Shown here piece after piece: positions 21,350 to 35,525 of a stretch of 64,000 bases of DNA (the first letter of the stretch is position 1; each line of letters opens with the position of its first letter). This stretch comes from Halichoerus grypus (lineage: Eukaryota; Chordata; Mammalia; Carnivora; Phocidae), in the NCBI RefSeq assembly GCF_964656455.1, contig NC_135714.1:165308243-165372242 (forward strand), read 5' to 3'. The translations under genes were made by a program, and so were the position numbers. Below the pieces are notes generated by a model. The model had not been told where the DNA came from. It saw only the letters and a list, made by a program, of their open reading frames with translations, and did no database searches.

Positions 21350-24300
21350 GTAACTCGGAGTGAGAAGCAGGCCTGGAAGGAAGGCTGCTGTCGACTCACC
21401 TCTTGTTTGAGGAGATTAGCACTGCTGTACCCTGTGTGCCTGGATGCCTAGTTCCCAGGCTACTAACACCAAGAATCAATCCTCTCGAGTGACTGCGCTT
21501 GAGTTAACATTGCCGTTCCTGAAGCAGGAGGAATTTGACCCTGCTCGTGTACGAGAGACCGGGGAAAGGGTCCCAGACGTGAAATGGAGTGAGAAACAGG
21601 CCGGTGCGGAAGGCAGCTCTCAAGTCACCTCTGGTTGATGAGGCTAGTGCCCTTGCCCCGGGGGTGCCTGCAGGCCTAAAGCCAACCACCTAACTCAAAG
21701 GAACAACTCTGTAGGGAATTCCTGCTTCGGCTAAAAGAGCCATGCCTCAGGGTGGACGCATTTTGCTGTGTGCATGCGTGAGCGCACTGCAAGTGAGTCC
21801 AAAAGCATTTTCCTTGTGAGACCCAGGCCCCGGAAGAAGCCAGAACACGACTCCCCACTTGCTCCATGAAGCTAGGACTGCGGCCCCACTTTTGCATGGA
21901 AGTCTAACAGCTAGCTTTCTAACTCGGAGAAACAACACTGTAGAGAAACCGTGCTTTAGCTACCGTCGACCTCTCTGTGGGCGAAGCAGTTTAGGGTGTA
22001 CTGTGGCTGAGAGCCTGGGGACGGTTTCCATTTCATCATATCGGGGGAGAGACAGGCTGGCACATAAGGCAGATCTGAACTCACTACATGGTTATGGGGC
22101 TAGTTCCGTTGCCCCGTGGGTGTGTGCAGGCTTAAACACAGCCACCTAACTCGAAGGAAAAACTCGGTAGAGAGCCTGTGCTGCAGGTAAAAGAGCTGCT
22201 CCTGAGGGTGCAAGCATTTTGTTGTGTGCGTGCGTGAGAGCACTGCAAGGGAGTCCAAAGCTTTTTGCGAGTGAGACTCAGGCCCCAGCGAAAGGCAGAA
22301 CACGACTCCCCATGTGTTTCATCACGCTAGCACGGCAGCCCCACTTTTGCATGGAAGTCTAATAGCTAGCGTTCTAACTCGAAGAAACAACACTGTAGAG
22401 AAGCCGTGCTTTAGCTACCGTCGACCTCTGTGTGGGCGAAGCAGTTTAGGGTGTACTGTGGCTGAGAGCCCTGGGACGGTTTCAATATCGTAATATCGGG
22501 GAGAGACAGGCCGGTACAGAAGGCAGCTCTCAACTCACATCATGGTTATGGGGCTAGTACCATTGCCCAGGGTGTGTGTGCAGGCTTAAACACAGCCACC
22601 TAACTCGAAGGAAAAACTCGGTTGAGAGCCTGTGCTGCAGGTAAAACAGCTGCTCCTGAGGGTGGCAGCATTTTGTTGTGTGCGTGCGTGAGAGCACTGC
22701 AAGGGAGTCCAGACCCATTTTCCGTGTGGGACTCAGGCCCCGGCAGAAGACAGAACACGACTCCCCACTTGTTTCATGAAGCTAGCACTGCGGCCCCACT
22801 TTTGCATGGAAGTCTAATAGCAAGCGTTCTTTATTATTATTATTATTAAATGTTTTTATTGTTATGTTAATCCCCATACATTACATCATTAGTTTTAGAT
22901 ATAGTGTTCCATGATTCATTGTTTGTGCATATCACCCAGTGCTCCATGCAGATCGTGCCCTGCTCAATACCCATCACCAGGCTAACCCATCCTCCCACCC
23001 CCCTCCCCTCTAGAACCCTCAGTTTGTTTTTCAGAGTCCATCGTCTCTCATGGTTCTTTTCCCCCTCCGATTTTCCCCCCTTCATTCTTCCCCTCCTGCT
23101 ACATTCTTCTTCTTCTTTTTTTCTTTCTTAACATATATTGCATTATTTGTTTCAGAGGTACAGATCTGAGATTCAACAGTCTTGCACAATTCACAGCGCT
23201 TACCAGAACACATACCCTCCCCAGTGTCCAACACCCAGTGACCCCATCCCTCCCACCCCAGCCCCCACTCCAGCAACCCTCAGTTTGTTTCCTGAGATTA
23301 AGAATTCCTCATATCAGTGAGGTCATATGATACATGTCTTTCTCTGTTTGACTTATTTCGCTCAGCATGATACCCTCCAGTTCCATCCACGTCGTTGCAG
23401 ATGGCAAGATCTCATTCCTTTTGATGGCTGCATAATATTCCATTGTATATATATATACCCCCTCTTCTTTATCCATTCATCTGTTGGTGGACATCTTGGC
23501 TCTTTCCACAGTTTGGCTATTGTGGACATTAATAGCAAGCGTTCTAACTCGGAGAAACAACACTGAAGAGAAACCGTGCTTTAGCTACCGACGACCTCTG
23601 TGTGGGAGGAAGCAGTTTAGGGTGTACGGTGGGTGAGAGCCTGGGGACGGGTTCCGTTTCCTAAAATCGAGGGAGAGACAGCCCGGAGAGAAGGCAGCTC
23701 TCAACTCACACCATGGTTATGGGGCTAGTACCGTTGCCCCGGGTGTGTGTGCAGGCTTCATGAAAACCGCCTAACTCGAAGGAAAAACTCGCTGGAGAAT
23801 CCATGCTTCAGCTAAAAGAGCCGCTCTTGAAGGTGGAAGCATTATGTTGTGTGCGTGCATGAGAGCCCTGCAAGGGAGTCCAAAGCTTTTTGTGAGTGAG
23901 CCTCAGGCCCCAGCAGAAGGCAGAACACGACTCCCCATGTGTTTCATCACGCTAGCACGGCAGCCCCACTTTTGCATGGAAGTCTAACAGCTAGTGTTCT
24001 AACTCGAAGAAACAACACTGTAGAGAAACCCTGCTTTAGCTGCCGTCGACCTCTAGATGGAGGAAGTATTACACGGAGTACCGTGGCTGAGAGCCTGGGG
24101 AACGGGTTCCATACGTGAAACCAAGGGAGAAATAGGTCCGGGCAGAAGGCACCTCTGGACTCAGCTCTTGCTACCTGAAGCTAACACTACTGCTCCATGT
24201 GTGCTTGGAATGCTATGTGCTCGACACTGACTGGGAAGAAACAAGCCTGTCAAGAATCCCAGGTGCAGCTCATTCGCCTACCAGACTACTAACACCAAGA

Positions 24301-26680
24301 ATCAATGCTGTAGCGTTACTGCGCTTTAGCTAACATTGCAGTTCCTGAAGCCGCAGGAGTTGTATAGTGTTCGTGTATGAGAGACCGGGGAAAGGGTCCC
24401 ATACGTGAAATGGAGTGAGAAACAGGCCGGTGCGGAAGGCAGCTCTCAACTCACCTCTTGTTTATGAGGCCAGTACCCTTGCCCCGTGTGTTCCTGCAGG
24501 CCATAAGCCAACCGCCTAACTCAAAGGAACAACTCTGTAGAGAATTCCTGCTTCGGCTAAAAGAGCCATGCCTCAGGGTGGACGCATTGTGTGGTGTGCA
24601 TGCGGGAGTGCACAGCAAGTGAGTCCAAAAGCATTTTCCTTGTGAGACCCAGGGCCCAGAAGAAGCCAGAACACGACTCCCCACTTGCTCCATGAATCTA
24701 ATACTGCGGCCCCACTTTTGCATGGAAGTCTGATAGTTAGCTTTCTAAGTCGAAGAAACAACACTGTAGAGAAACCGTGCTTTAGCTACCGTCGACCTCT
24801 CTGAGGGCGAAGCAGTTTAGGGTGTACTGAGGTTGGGAGCCCTGGGACGGTTTCAATATCATAATATCGGTGGAGGGACAGGCCGGCACAGAAGGCAGCT
24901 CTCAACTCACATCATGGTTATGGGGCTACTACCGTTGCCCAGGGTGTGTGTGCAGGCTTAAACACAGCCACCTAACTCGAAGGAAAAACTCGGTAGAGAG
25001 CCTGTGCTGCAGGTAAAACAGCTGCTCCTGAGGGTGGAAGCATTTTGTTGTGTGCGTGCGTGAGAGCACTGCAAGGGAGTCCAAAGCTTTCTGCGAGTGA
25101 GACTCAGGCCCCAGCGAAAGGCAGAACACCACTCCCCATGTGTTTCATCAAGCTAGCACGGCAGCGCCACTTTTCAGGGAAGTCTAATAGCTAGCGTTCT
25201 AAGTCGAAGAAACAACACTGTAGAGAAGCCGTGCTTTAGCTACCGTCGACCTCTGTGTGGGCGAAGCAGTTTAGGGTGTACTGTGGCTGGCAGCCTGGGG
25301 ACGGTTTCCATTTCGGAATATAGGGGGAGAGACAGTCCGGTACAGAAGGCAGCTCTCAACTCACTACATGCTTAAGGGGCTAGTTCCGTTGCCCCGTGGG
25401 TGTGTGCAGGCTTAAAGACAGCCACTTAACTCGAAGGAAAAACTCGGTAGGGAATCCGAGCTGCAGGTAAAACAGCTGCTCCTAAGGGTGGAAGCCTTTT
25501 GTTGTGTGCGTGCGTGAGAGCACTGCAAGGGAGTCCAAAGTTTCTGCGAGTGAGACTCAGGCCCCAGCGAAAGGCAGAACACGACTCCCCATGTGTTTTA
25601 CCAAGCTAGCACGGCAGCCCCACATTTGCATGGAAGTCTAAGAGCTAGCGTTCTAACTCGAAGAAACGACACAGTAGAGAAACCGTGCTTTAGCTACCGT
25701 CGACCTCTCTGTGGGCGAAGCAGTTTAGGGTGTACTGTGGCTGAGAGCCTGGGGACATTTTCCATTTTGTAAAATCGGGGGAGAGACAGGCTGGTACAGA
25801 AGGCAGCTCTCAACTCACATCATGGTTATGGGGCTAGTACCGTTGCCCTGGGTGTGTGTGCAGGCTGAAAGACAGCCACCTAACTCAAAGGAAAAACACG
25901 GTAGAGAATCCGTGCTTCAGCTCAAACAGCCGCTCCTGAGGGTGGAAGCATTTGGTTGTGTGCGTGCGTGAGAGGACTGCAAGGGAGTCCAAAGTTTCTG
26001 CGAGTGAGACTCAGGCCCCAGCAAAAGGCAGAAGACGACTCCCCGTGTGTTTCATTTAGCTAGCACTGCGGCCCTACTTTTGCATGGAAATCTAATCGCT
26101 AGCGTTCTCCCTGGAAGAAACAACACGGTAGAGAAACCGTGCTTTAGCTACCATCCACCTCTCTGAGGGAGGAAGCACTTTCCAGGCTACCGTGGGTGAG
26201 AGCCTGAGGAACGGGTTCCTTACGTGAAACCGAGGGAGAAGGAGTCCGGGCCAGAAGGCTCCTCTCGACTCAGCTCTTGTTACCTGAAGCTAACACTTCG
26301 GCTCCATGTGTGCCTAGGAATGCTAAGGGCTCCACACTGATTTGGCAGAAAGAAGCCGCTCAAGAAGCCCAGCTTCAGCTCGTTCGCCTCTCCACAGGGT
26401 GGCAGCATTTTCAAGTCTGCTTGAGTGCAAACCTGGGGAAGGAGTCCCAGCCGAATTCGGAGGGAGAAATAAGCATGGGCAGAAGGCCCCTATGGACTCA
26501 ACTCTTGTTTCGGGAAACTAGATCGGCTCTCCCGTGTGTGCGTGGAGTCCTCAGTGCCATCCACGCAACGCAAAGGAACAAAACTGTAGAGAACCCGTGC
26601 CTCAGCAAAGATCGCCCTTCCTGAGCGTGCACTTCATCTGTTGTGTGTTTTTGTGAAAGCATGAGAAATGGAACCTAAAC
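21350..26680 (+). repeat. HOR unit 5 (5331 bp)
   Basis: Shortest standard unit. It is the first of the second subfamily (units 5-7), marked by 'tagctgccgtc' near 24037, 'cccagggccca' near 24650 and 'gcgggagtgc' near 24602. At about 25537 it reads 'ccaaagtttctgcgag' in place of 'ccaaagcattttgcgag', a form otherwise found in a different B monomer (25990 in this unit). Confidence 0.95.
22831..23529 (-). mobile_element. 5'-truncated LINE-1, unit 5 copy (699 bp)
   Basis: Duplications at 22815-22830 and 23530-23545. It has (TA)6, the shortest allele in the window, shared only with unit 6. G-quadruplex motifs start at 22986 and about 23242. Confidence 0.93.
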
Positions 26681-29600
26681 GTAACTCGGAGTGAGAAGCA
26701 GGCCTGGAAGGAAGGCTGCTGTCGACTCACCTCTTGTTTGAGGAGATTAGCACTGCTGTACCCTGTGTGCCTGGATGCCTAGTTCCCAGGCTACTAACAC
26801 CAAGAATCAATCCTCTCGAGTGACTGCGCTTGAGTTAACATTGCCGTTCCTGAAGCAGGAGGAATTTGACCCTGCTCGTGTACGAGAGACCGGGGAAAGG
26901 GTCCCAGGCGTGAAATGGAGTGAGAAACAGGCCGGTGCGGAAGGCAGCTCTCAAGTCACCTCTGGTTGATGAGGCTAGTGCCCTTGCCCCGGGGGTGCCT
27001 GCAGGCCTAAAGCCAACCACCTAACTCAAAGGAACAACTCTGTAGGGAATTCCTGCTTCGGCTAAAAGAGCCATGCCTCAGGGTGGACGCATTTTGCTGT
27101 GTGCATGCGTGAGCGCACTGCAAGTGAGTCCAAAAGCATTTTCCTTGTGAGACCCAGGCCCCGGAAGAAGCCAGAACACGACTCCCCACTTGCTCCATGA
27201 AGCTAGGACTGCGGCCCCACTTTTGCATGGAAGTCTAACAGCTAGCTTTCTAACTCGGAGAAACAACACTGTAGAGAAACCGTGCTTTAGCTACCGTCGA
27301 CCTCTCTGTGGGCGAAGCAGTTTAGGGTGTACTGTGGCTGAGAGCCTGGGGACGGTTTCCATTTCATCATATCGGGGGAGAGACAGGCTGGCACATAAGG
27401 CAGATCTGAACTCACTACATGGTTATGGGGCTAGTTCCGTTGCCCCGTGGGTGTGTGCAGGCTTAAACACAGCCACCTAACTCGAAGGAAAAACTCGGTA
27501 GAGAGCCTGTGCTGCAGGTAAAAGAGCTGCTCCTGAGGGTGCAAGCATTTTGTTGTGTGCGTGCGTGAGAGCACTGCAAGGGAGTCCAAAGCTTTTTGCG
27601 AGTGAGACTCAGGCCCCAGCGAAAGGCAGAACACGACTCCCCATGTGTTTCATCACGCTAGCACGGCAGCCCCACTTTTGCATGGAAGTCTAATAGCTAG
27701 CGTTCTAACTCGAAGAAACAACACTGTAGAGAAGCCGTGCTTTAGCTACCGTCGACCTCTGTGTGGGCGAAGCAGTTTAGGGTGTACTGTGGCTGAGAGC
27801 CCTGGGACGGTTTCAATATCGTAATATCGGGGAGAGACAGGCCGGTACAGAAGGCAGCTCTCAACTCACATCATGGTTATGGGGCTAGTACCATTGCCCA
27901 GGGTGTGTGTGCAGGCTTAAACACAGCCACCTAACTCGAAGGAAAAACTCGGTTGAGAGCCTGTGCTGCAGGTAAAACAGCTGCTCCTGAGGGTGGCAGC
28001 ATTTTGTTGTGTGCGTGCGTGAGAGCACTGCAAGGGAGTCCAGACCCATTTTCCGTGTGGGACTCAGGCCCCGGCAGAAGACAGAACACGACTCCCCACT
28101 TGTTTCATGAAGCTAGCACTGCGGCCCCACTTTTGCATGGAAGTCTAATAGCAAGCGTTCTTTATTATTATTATTATTAAATGTTTTTATTGTTATGTTA
28201 ATCCCCATACATTACATCATTAGTTTTAGATATAGTGTTCCATGATTCATTGTTTGTGCATATCACCCAGTGCTCCATGCAGATCGTGCCCTGCTCAATA
28301 CCCATCACCAGGCTAACCCATCCTCCCACCCCCCTCCCCTCTAGAACCCTCAGTTTGTTTTTCAGAGTCCATCGTCTCTCATGGTTCTTTTCCCCCTCCG
28401 ATTTTCCCCCCTTCATTCTTCCCCTCCTGCTACATTCTTCTTCTTCTTTTTTTCTTTCTTAACATATATTGCATTATTTGTTTCAGAGGTACAGATCTGA
28501 GATTCAACAGTCTTGCACAATTCACAGCGCTTACCAGAACACATACCCTCCCCAGTGTCCAACACCCAGTGACCCCATCCCTCCCACCCCAGCCCCCACT
28601 CCAGCAACCCTCAGTTTGTTTCCTGAGATTAAGAATTCCTCATATCAGTGAGGTCATATGATACATGTCTTTCTCTGTTTGACTTATTTCGCTCAGCATG
28701 ATACCCTCCAGTTCCATCCACGTCGTTGCAGATGGCAAGATCTCATTCCTTTTGATGGCTGCATAATATTCCATTGTATATATATATACCCCCTCTTCTT
28801 TATCCATTCATCTGTTGGTGGACATCTTGGCTCTTTCCACAGTTTGGCTATTGTGGACATTAATAGCAAGCGTTCTAACTCGGAGAAACAACACTGAAGA
28901 GAAACCGTGCTTTAGCTACCGACGACCTCTGTGTGGGAGGAAGCAGTTTAGGGTGTACGGTGGGTGAGAGCCTGGGGACGGGTTCCGTTTCCTAAAATCG
29001 AGGGAGAGACAGCCCGGAGAGAAGGCAGCTCTCAACTCACACCATGGTTATGGGGCTAGTACCGTTGCCCCGGGTGTGTGTGCAGGCTTCATGAAAACCG
29101 CCTAACTCGAAGGAAAAACTCGCTGGAGAATCCATGCTTCAGCTAAAAGAGCCGCTCTTGAAGGTGGAAGCATTATGTTGTGTGCGTGCATGAGAGCCCT
29201 GCAAGGGAGTCCAAAGCTTTTTGTGAGTGAGCCTCAGGCCCCAGCAGAAGGCAGAACACGACTCCCCATGTGTTTCATCACGCTAGCACGGCAGCCCCAC
29301 TTTTGCATGGAAGTCTAACAGCTAGTGTTCTAACTCGAAGAAACAACACTGTAGAGAAACCCTGCTTTAGCTGCCGTCGACCTCTAGATGGAGGAAGTAT
29401 TACACGGAGTACCGTGGCTGAGAGCCTGGGGAACGGGTTCCATACGTGAAACCAAGGGAGAAATAGGTCCGGGCAGAAGGCACCTCTGGACTCAGCTCTT
29501 GCTACCTGAAGCTAACACTACTGCTCCATGTGTGCTTGGAATGCTATGTGCTCGACACTGACTGGGAAGAAACAAGCCTGTCAAGAATCCCAGGTGCAGC

Positions 29601-32012
29601 TCATTCGCCTACCAGACTACTAACACCAAGAATCAATGCTGTAGCGTTACTGCGCTTTAGCTAACATTGCAGTTCCTGAAGCCGCAGGAGTTGTATAGTG
29701 TTCGTGTATGAGAGACCGGGGAAAGGGTCCCATACGTGAAATGGAGTGAGAAACAGGCCGGTGCGGAAGGCAGCTCTCAACTCACCTCTTGTTTATGAGG
29801 CCAGTACCCTTGCCCCGTGTGTTCCTGCAGGCCATAAGCCAACCGCCTAACTCAAAGGAACAACTCTGTAGAGAATTCCTGCTTCGGCTAAAAGAGCCAT
29901 GCCTCAGGGTGGACGCATTGTGTGGTGTGCATGCGGGAGTGCACAGCAAGTGAGTCCAAAAGCATTTTCCTTGTGAGACCCAGGGCCCAGAAGAAGCCAG
30001 AACACGACTCCCCACTTGCTCCATGAATCTAATACTGCGGCCCCACTTTTGCATGGAAGTCTGATAGTTAGCTTTCTAAGTCGAAGAAACAACACTGTAG
30101 AGAAACCGTGCTTTAGCTACCGTCGACCTCTCTGAGGGCGAAGCAGTTTAGGGTGTACTGAGGTTGGGAGCCCTGGGACGGTTTCAATATCATAATATCG
30201 GTGGAGGGACAGGCCGGCACAGAAGGCAGCTCTCAACTCACATCATGGTTATGGGGCTACTACCGTTGCCCAGGGTGTGTGTGCAGGCTTAAACACAGCC
30301 ACCTAACTCGAAGGAAAAACTCGGTAGAGAGCCTGTGCTGCAGGTAAAACAGCTGCTCCTGAGGGTGGAAGCATTTTGTTGTGTGCGTGCGTGAGAGCAC
30401 TGCAAGGGAGTCCAAAGCTTTCTGCGAGTGAGACTCAGGCCCCAGCGAAAGGCAGAACACCACTCCCCATGTGTTTCATCAAGCTAGCACGGCAGCGCCA
30501 CTTTTCAGGGAAGTCTAATAGCTAGCGTTCTAAGTCGAAGAAACAACACTGTAGAGAAGCCGTGCTTTAGCTACCGTCGACCTCTGTGTGGGCGAAGCAG
30601 TTTAGGGTGTACTGTGGCTGGCAGCCTGGGGACGGTTTCCATTTCGGAATATAGGGGGAGAGACAGTCCGGTACAGAAGGCAGCTCTCAACTCACTACAT
30701 GCTTAAGGGGCTAGTTCCGTTGCCCCGTGGGTGTGTGCAGGCTTAAAGACAGCCACTTAACTCGAAGGAAAAACTCGGTAGGGAATCCGAGCTGCAGGTA
30801 AAACAGCTGCTCCTAAGGGTGGAAGCCTTTTGTTGTGTGCGTGCGTGAGAGCACTGCAAGGGAGTCCAAAGCATTTTGCGAGTGAGACTCAGGCCCCAGC
30901 GAAAGGCAGAACACGACTCCCCATGTGTTTTACCAAGCTAGCACGGCAGCCCCACATTTGCATGGAAGTCTAAGAGCTAGCGTTCTAACTCGAAGAAACT
31001 ACACAGTAGAGAAACCGTGCTTTAGCTACCGTCGACCTCTCTGTGGGCGAAGCAGTTTAGGGTGTACTGTGGCTGAGAGCCTGGGGACATTTTCCATTTT
31101 GTAAAATCGGGGGAGAGACAGGCCGGTACAGAAGGCAGCTCTCAACTCACATCATGGTTATGGGGCTAGTACCGTTGCCCTGGGTGTGTGTGCACGCTGA
31201 AAGACAGCCACCTAACTCAAAGGAAAAACACGGTAGAGAATCCGTGCTTCAGCTCAAACAGCCGCTCCTGAGGGTGGAAGCATTTGGTTGTGTGCGTGCG
31301 TGAGAGGACTGCAAGGGAGTCCAAAGTTTCTGCGAGTGAGACTCAGGCCCCAGCAAAAGGCAGAAGACGACTCCCCGTGTGTTTCATTTAGCTAGCACTG
31401 CGGCCCTACTTTTGCATGGAAATCTAATCGCTAGTGTTCTCCCTGGAAGAAACAACACGGTAGAGAAACCGTGCTTTAGCTACCATCCACCTCTCTGAGG
31501 GAGGAAGCACTTTCCAGGCTACCGTGGGTGAGAGCCTGAGGAACGGGTTCCTTACGTGAAACCGAGGGAGAAGGAGTCCGGGCCAGAAGGCTCTTCTCGA
31601 CTCAGCTCTTGTTACCTGAAGCTAACACTTCGGCTCCATGTGTGCCTAGGAATGCTAAGGGCTCCACACTGATTTGGCAGAAAGAAGCCGCTCAAGAACC
31701 CCAGCTTCAGCTCGTTCGCCTCTCCACAGGGTGGCAGCATTTTCAAGTCTGCTTGAGTGCAAACCTGGGGAAGGAGTCCCAGCCGAATTCGGAGGGAGAA
31801 ATAAGCATGGGCAGAAGGCCCCTATGGACTCAACTCTTGTTTCGGGAAACTAGATCGGCTCTCCCGTGTGTGCGTGGAGTCCTCAGTGCCATCCACGCAA
31901 CGCAAAGGAACAAAACTGTAGAGAACCCGTGCCTCAGCAAAGATCGCCCTTCCTGAGCGTGCACTTCATCTGTTGTGTGTTTTTGTGAAAGCATGAGAAA
32001 TGGAACCTAAAC
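26681..32012 (+). repeat. HOR unit 6 (5332 bp)
   Basis: Full-length unit, very close to unit 5 in its first half, including (TA)6 and the subfamily markers 'ctgccgtc' and 'cagggccca'. It shares 'tgtgcacgctg' near 31188 with unit 7 only. Private changes include 'gtcccaggcgtg' near 26905 and 'gaaactacac' near 30996. Confidence 0.95.
28162..28860 (-). mobile_element. 5'-truncated LINE-1, unit 6 copy (699 bp)
   Basis: Duplications at 28146-28161 and 28861-28876, with (TA)6 as in unit 5. G-quadruplex motifs start at 28317 and about 28573. Confidence 0.93.
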
Positions 32013-33493
32013 GTAACTCGGAGTGAGAAGCAGGCCTGGAAGGAAGGCTGCTGTCGACTCACCTCTTGTTTGAGGAGATTAGCACTGCTGTACCCTGTGT
32101 GCCTGGATGCCTAGTTCCCAGGCTACTAACACCAAGAATCAATCCTCTAGAGTGACTGCGCTTGAGTTAACATTGCCGTTCCTGAAGCAGGAGGAATTTG
32201 ACCCTGCTCGTGTACGAGAGACCGGGGAAAGGGTCCCAGACGTGAAATGGAGTGAGAAACAGGCCGGTGCGGAAGGCAGCTCTCAAGTCACCTCTGGTTG
32301 ATGAGGCTAGTGCCCTTGCCCCGGGGGTGCCTGCAGGCCTAAAGCCAACCACCTAACTCAAAGGAACAACTCTGTAGGGAATTCCTGCTTCGGCTAAAAG
32401 AGCCATGCCTCAGGGTGGACGCATTTTGCTGTGTGCATGCGTGAGCGCACTGCAAGTGAGTCCAAAAGCATTTTCCTTGTGAGACCCAGGCCCCGGAAGA
32501 AGCCAGAACACGACTCCCCACTTGCTCCATGAAGCTAGGACTGCGGCCCCACTTTTGCATGGAAGTCTAACAGCTAGCTTTCTAACTCGGAGAAACAACA
32601 CTGTAGAGAAACCGTGCTTTAGCTACCGTCGACCTCTCTGTGGGCGAAGCAGTTTAGGGTGTACTGTGGCTGAGAGCCTGGGGACGGTTTCCATTTCATA
32701 ATATCGGGGGAGAGACAGGATGGCACATAAGGCAGATCTGAACTCACTACATGGTTATGGGGCTAGTTCCGTTGCCCCGTGGGTGTGTGCAGGCTTAAAC
32801 ACAGCCACCTAACTCGAAGGAAAAACTCGGTAGAGAGCCTGTGCTGCAGGTAAAAGAGCTGCTCCTGAGGGTGCAAGCATTTTGTTGTGTGCGTGCGTGA
32901 GAGCACTGCAAGGGAGTCCAAAGCTTTTTGCGAGTGAGACTCAGGCCCCAGCGAAAGGCAGAACATGACTCCCCATGTGTTTCATCACGCTAGCACGGCA
33001 GCCCCACTTTTGCATGGAAGTCTAATAGCTAGCGTTCTAACTCGAAGAAACAACACGGTAGAGAAGCCGTGCTTTAGCTACCGTCGACCTCTGTGTGGGC
33101 GAAGCAGTTTAGGGTGTACTGTGGCTGAGAGCCCTGGGACGGTTTCAATATCGTAATATCGGGGAGAGACAGGCCGGTACAGAAGGCAGCTCTCAAATCA
33201 CATCATGGTTATGGGGCTAGTACCATTGCCCAGGGTGTGTGTGCAGGCTTAAACACAGCCACCTAACTCGAAGGAAAAACTCGGTTGAGAGCCTGTGCTG
33301 CAGGTAAAACAGCTGCTCCTGAGGGTGGCAGCATTTTGTTGTGTGCGTGCGTGAGAGCACTGCAAGGGAGTCCAGACCCATTTTCCGTGTGGGACTCAGG
33401 CCCCGGCAGAAGACAGAACACGACTCCCCACTTGTTTCATGAAGCTAGCACCGCGGCCCCACTTTTGCATGGAAGTCTAATAGCAAGCGTTCT

Positions 33494-34194
33494 TTATTAT
33501 TATTATTATTAAATGTTTTTATTGTTATGTTAATCCCCATACATTACATCATTAGTTTTAGATATAGTGTTCCATGATTCATTGTTTGTGCATATCACCC
33601 AGTGCTCCATGCAGATCGTGCCCTGCTCAATACCCATCACCAGGCTAACCCATCCTCCCACCCCCCTCCCCTCTAGAACCCTCAGTTTGTTTTTCAGAGT
33701 CCATCGTCTCTCATGGTTCTTTTCCCCCTCCGATTTTCCCCCCTTCATTCTTCCCCTCCTGCTACATTCTTCTTCTTCTTTTTTTCTTTCTTAACATATA
33801 TTGCATTATTTGTTTCAGAGGTACAGATCTGAGATTCAACAGTCTTGCACAATTCACAGCGCTTACCAGAACACATACCCTCCCCAGTGTCCAACACCCA
33901 GTGACCCCATCCCTCCCACCCCAGCCCCCACTCCAGCAACCCTCAGTTTGTTTCCTGAGATTAAGAATTCCTCATATCAGTGAGGTCATATGATACATGT
34001 CTTTCTCTGTTTGACTTATTTCGCTCAGCATGATACCCTCCAGTTCCATCCACGTCGTTGCAGATGGCAAGATCTCATTCCTTTTGATGGCTGCATAATA
34101 TTCCATTGTATATATATATATACCCCCTCTTCTTTATCCATTCATCTGTTGGTGGACATCTTGGCTCTTTCCACAGTTTGGCTATTGTGGACAT
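33494..34194 (-). mobile_element. 5'-truncated LINE-1, unit 7 first copy (701 bp)
   Basis: Duplications at 33478-33493 and 34195-34210; (TA)7. G-quadruplex motifs start at 33649 and about 33905. Confidence 0.93.
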
Positions 34195-35501
34195 TAATAG
34201 CAAGCGTTCTAACTCGGAGAAACAACACTGAAGAGAAACCGTGCTTTAGCTACCGACGACCTCTGTGTGGGAGGAAGCAGTTTAGGGTGTACGGTGGGTG
34301 AGAGCCTGGGGACGGGTTCCGTTTCCTAAAATCGAGGGAGAGACAGCCCGGAGAGAAGGCAGCTCTCAACTCACACCATGGTTATGGGGCTAGTACCGTT
34401 GCCCCGGGTGTGTGTGCAGGCTTCATGAAAACCGCCTAACTCGAAGGAAAAACTCGCTGGAGAATCCATGCTTCAGCTAAAAGAGCCGCTCTTGAAGGTG
34501 GAAGCATTATGTTGTGTGCGTGCATGAGAGCCCTGCAAGGGAGTCCAAAGCTTTTTGTGAGTGAGCCTCAGGCCCCAGCAGAAGGCAGAACACGACTCCC
34601 CATGTGTTTCATCACGCTAGCACGGCAGCCCCACTTTTGCATGGAAGTCTAACAGCTAGTGTTCTAACTCGAAGAAACAACACTGTAGAGAAACCCTGCT
34701 TTAGCTGCCGTCGACCTCTAGATGGAGGAAGTATTACACGGAGTACCGTGGCTGAGAGCCTGGGGAACGGGTTCCATACGTGAAACCAAGGGAGAAATAG
34801 GTCCGGGCAGAAGGCACCTCTGGACTCAGCTCTTGCTACCTGAAGCTAACACTACTGCTCCATGTGTGCTTGGAATGCTATGTGCTCGACACTGACTGGG
34901 AAGAAACAAGCCTGTCAAGAATCCCAGGTGCAGCTCATTCGCCTACCAGACTACTAACACCAAGAATCAATGCTGTAGCGTTACTGCGCTTTAGCTAACA
35001 TTGCAGTTCCTGAAGCCGCAGGAGTTGTATAGTGTTCGTGTATGAGAGACCGGGGAAAGGGTCCCATACGTGAAATGGAGTGAGAAACAGGCCGGTGCGG
35101 AAGGCAGCTCTCAACTCACCTCTTGTTTATGAGGCCAGTACCCTTGCCCCGTGTGTTCCTGCAGGCCATAAGCCAACCGCCTAACTCAAAGGAACAACTC
35201 TGTAGAGAATTCCTGCTTCGGCTAAAAGAGCCATGCCTCAGGGTGGACGCATTGTGTGGTGTGCATGCGGGAGTGCACAGCAAGTGAGTCCAAAAGCATT
35301 TTCCTTGTGAGACCCAGGGCCCAGAAGAAGCCAGAACACGACTCCCCACTTGCTCCATGAATCTAATACTGCGGCCCCACTTTTGCATGGAAGTCTGATA
35401 GTTAGCTTTCTAAGTCGAAGAAACAACACTGTAGAGAAACCGTGCTTTAGCTACCGTCGACCTCTCTGAGGGCGAAGCAGTTTAGGGTGTACTGAGGTTG
35501 G

Positions 35502-35525
35502 GAGCCCTGGGACGGTTTCAATATC
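35502..35525 (+). other. Unequal crossover junction creating the 2373-bp duplication
   Basis: Upstream, the sequence follows the monomer at unit offset about 3402 ('gaggttggg'). Downstream, it follows the monomer at offset 1025 ('gtaatatcggggagag' where the original monomer continues 'ataatatcggtggagg'). The switch falls inside 24 bases identical in both monomers, starting 'gagccctggg' and ending 'tttcaatatc'. The original partners are still visible at 33129 and 37875. This is the signature of misaligned homologous recombination between two A monomers of sister or homologous arrays. Confidence 0.88.
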
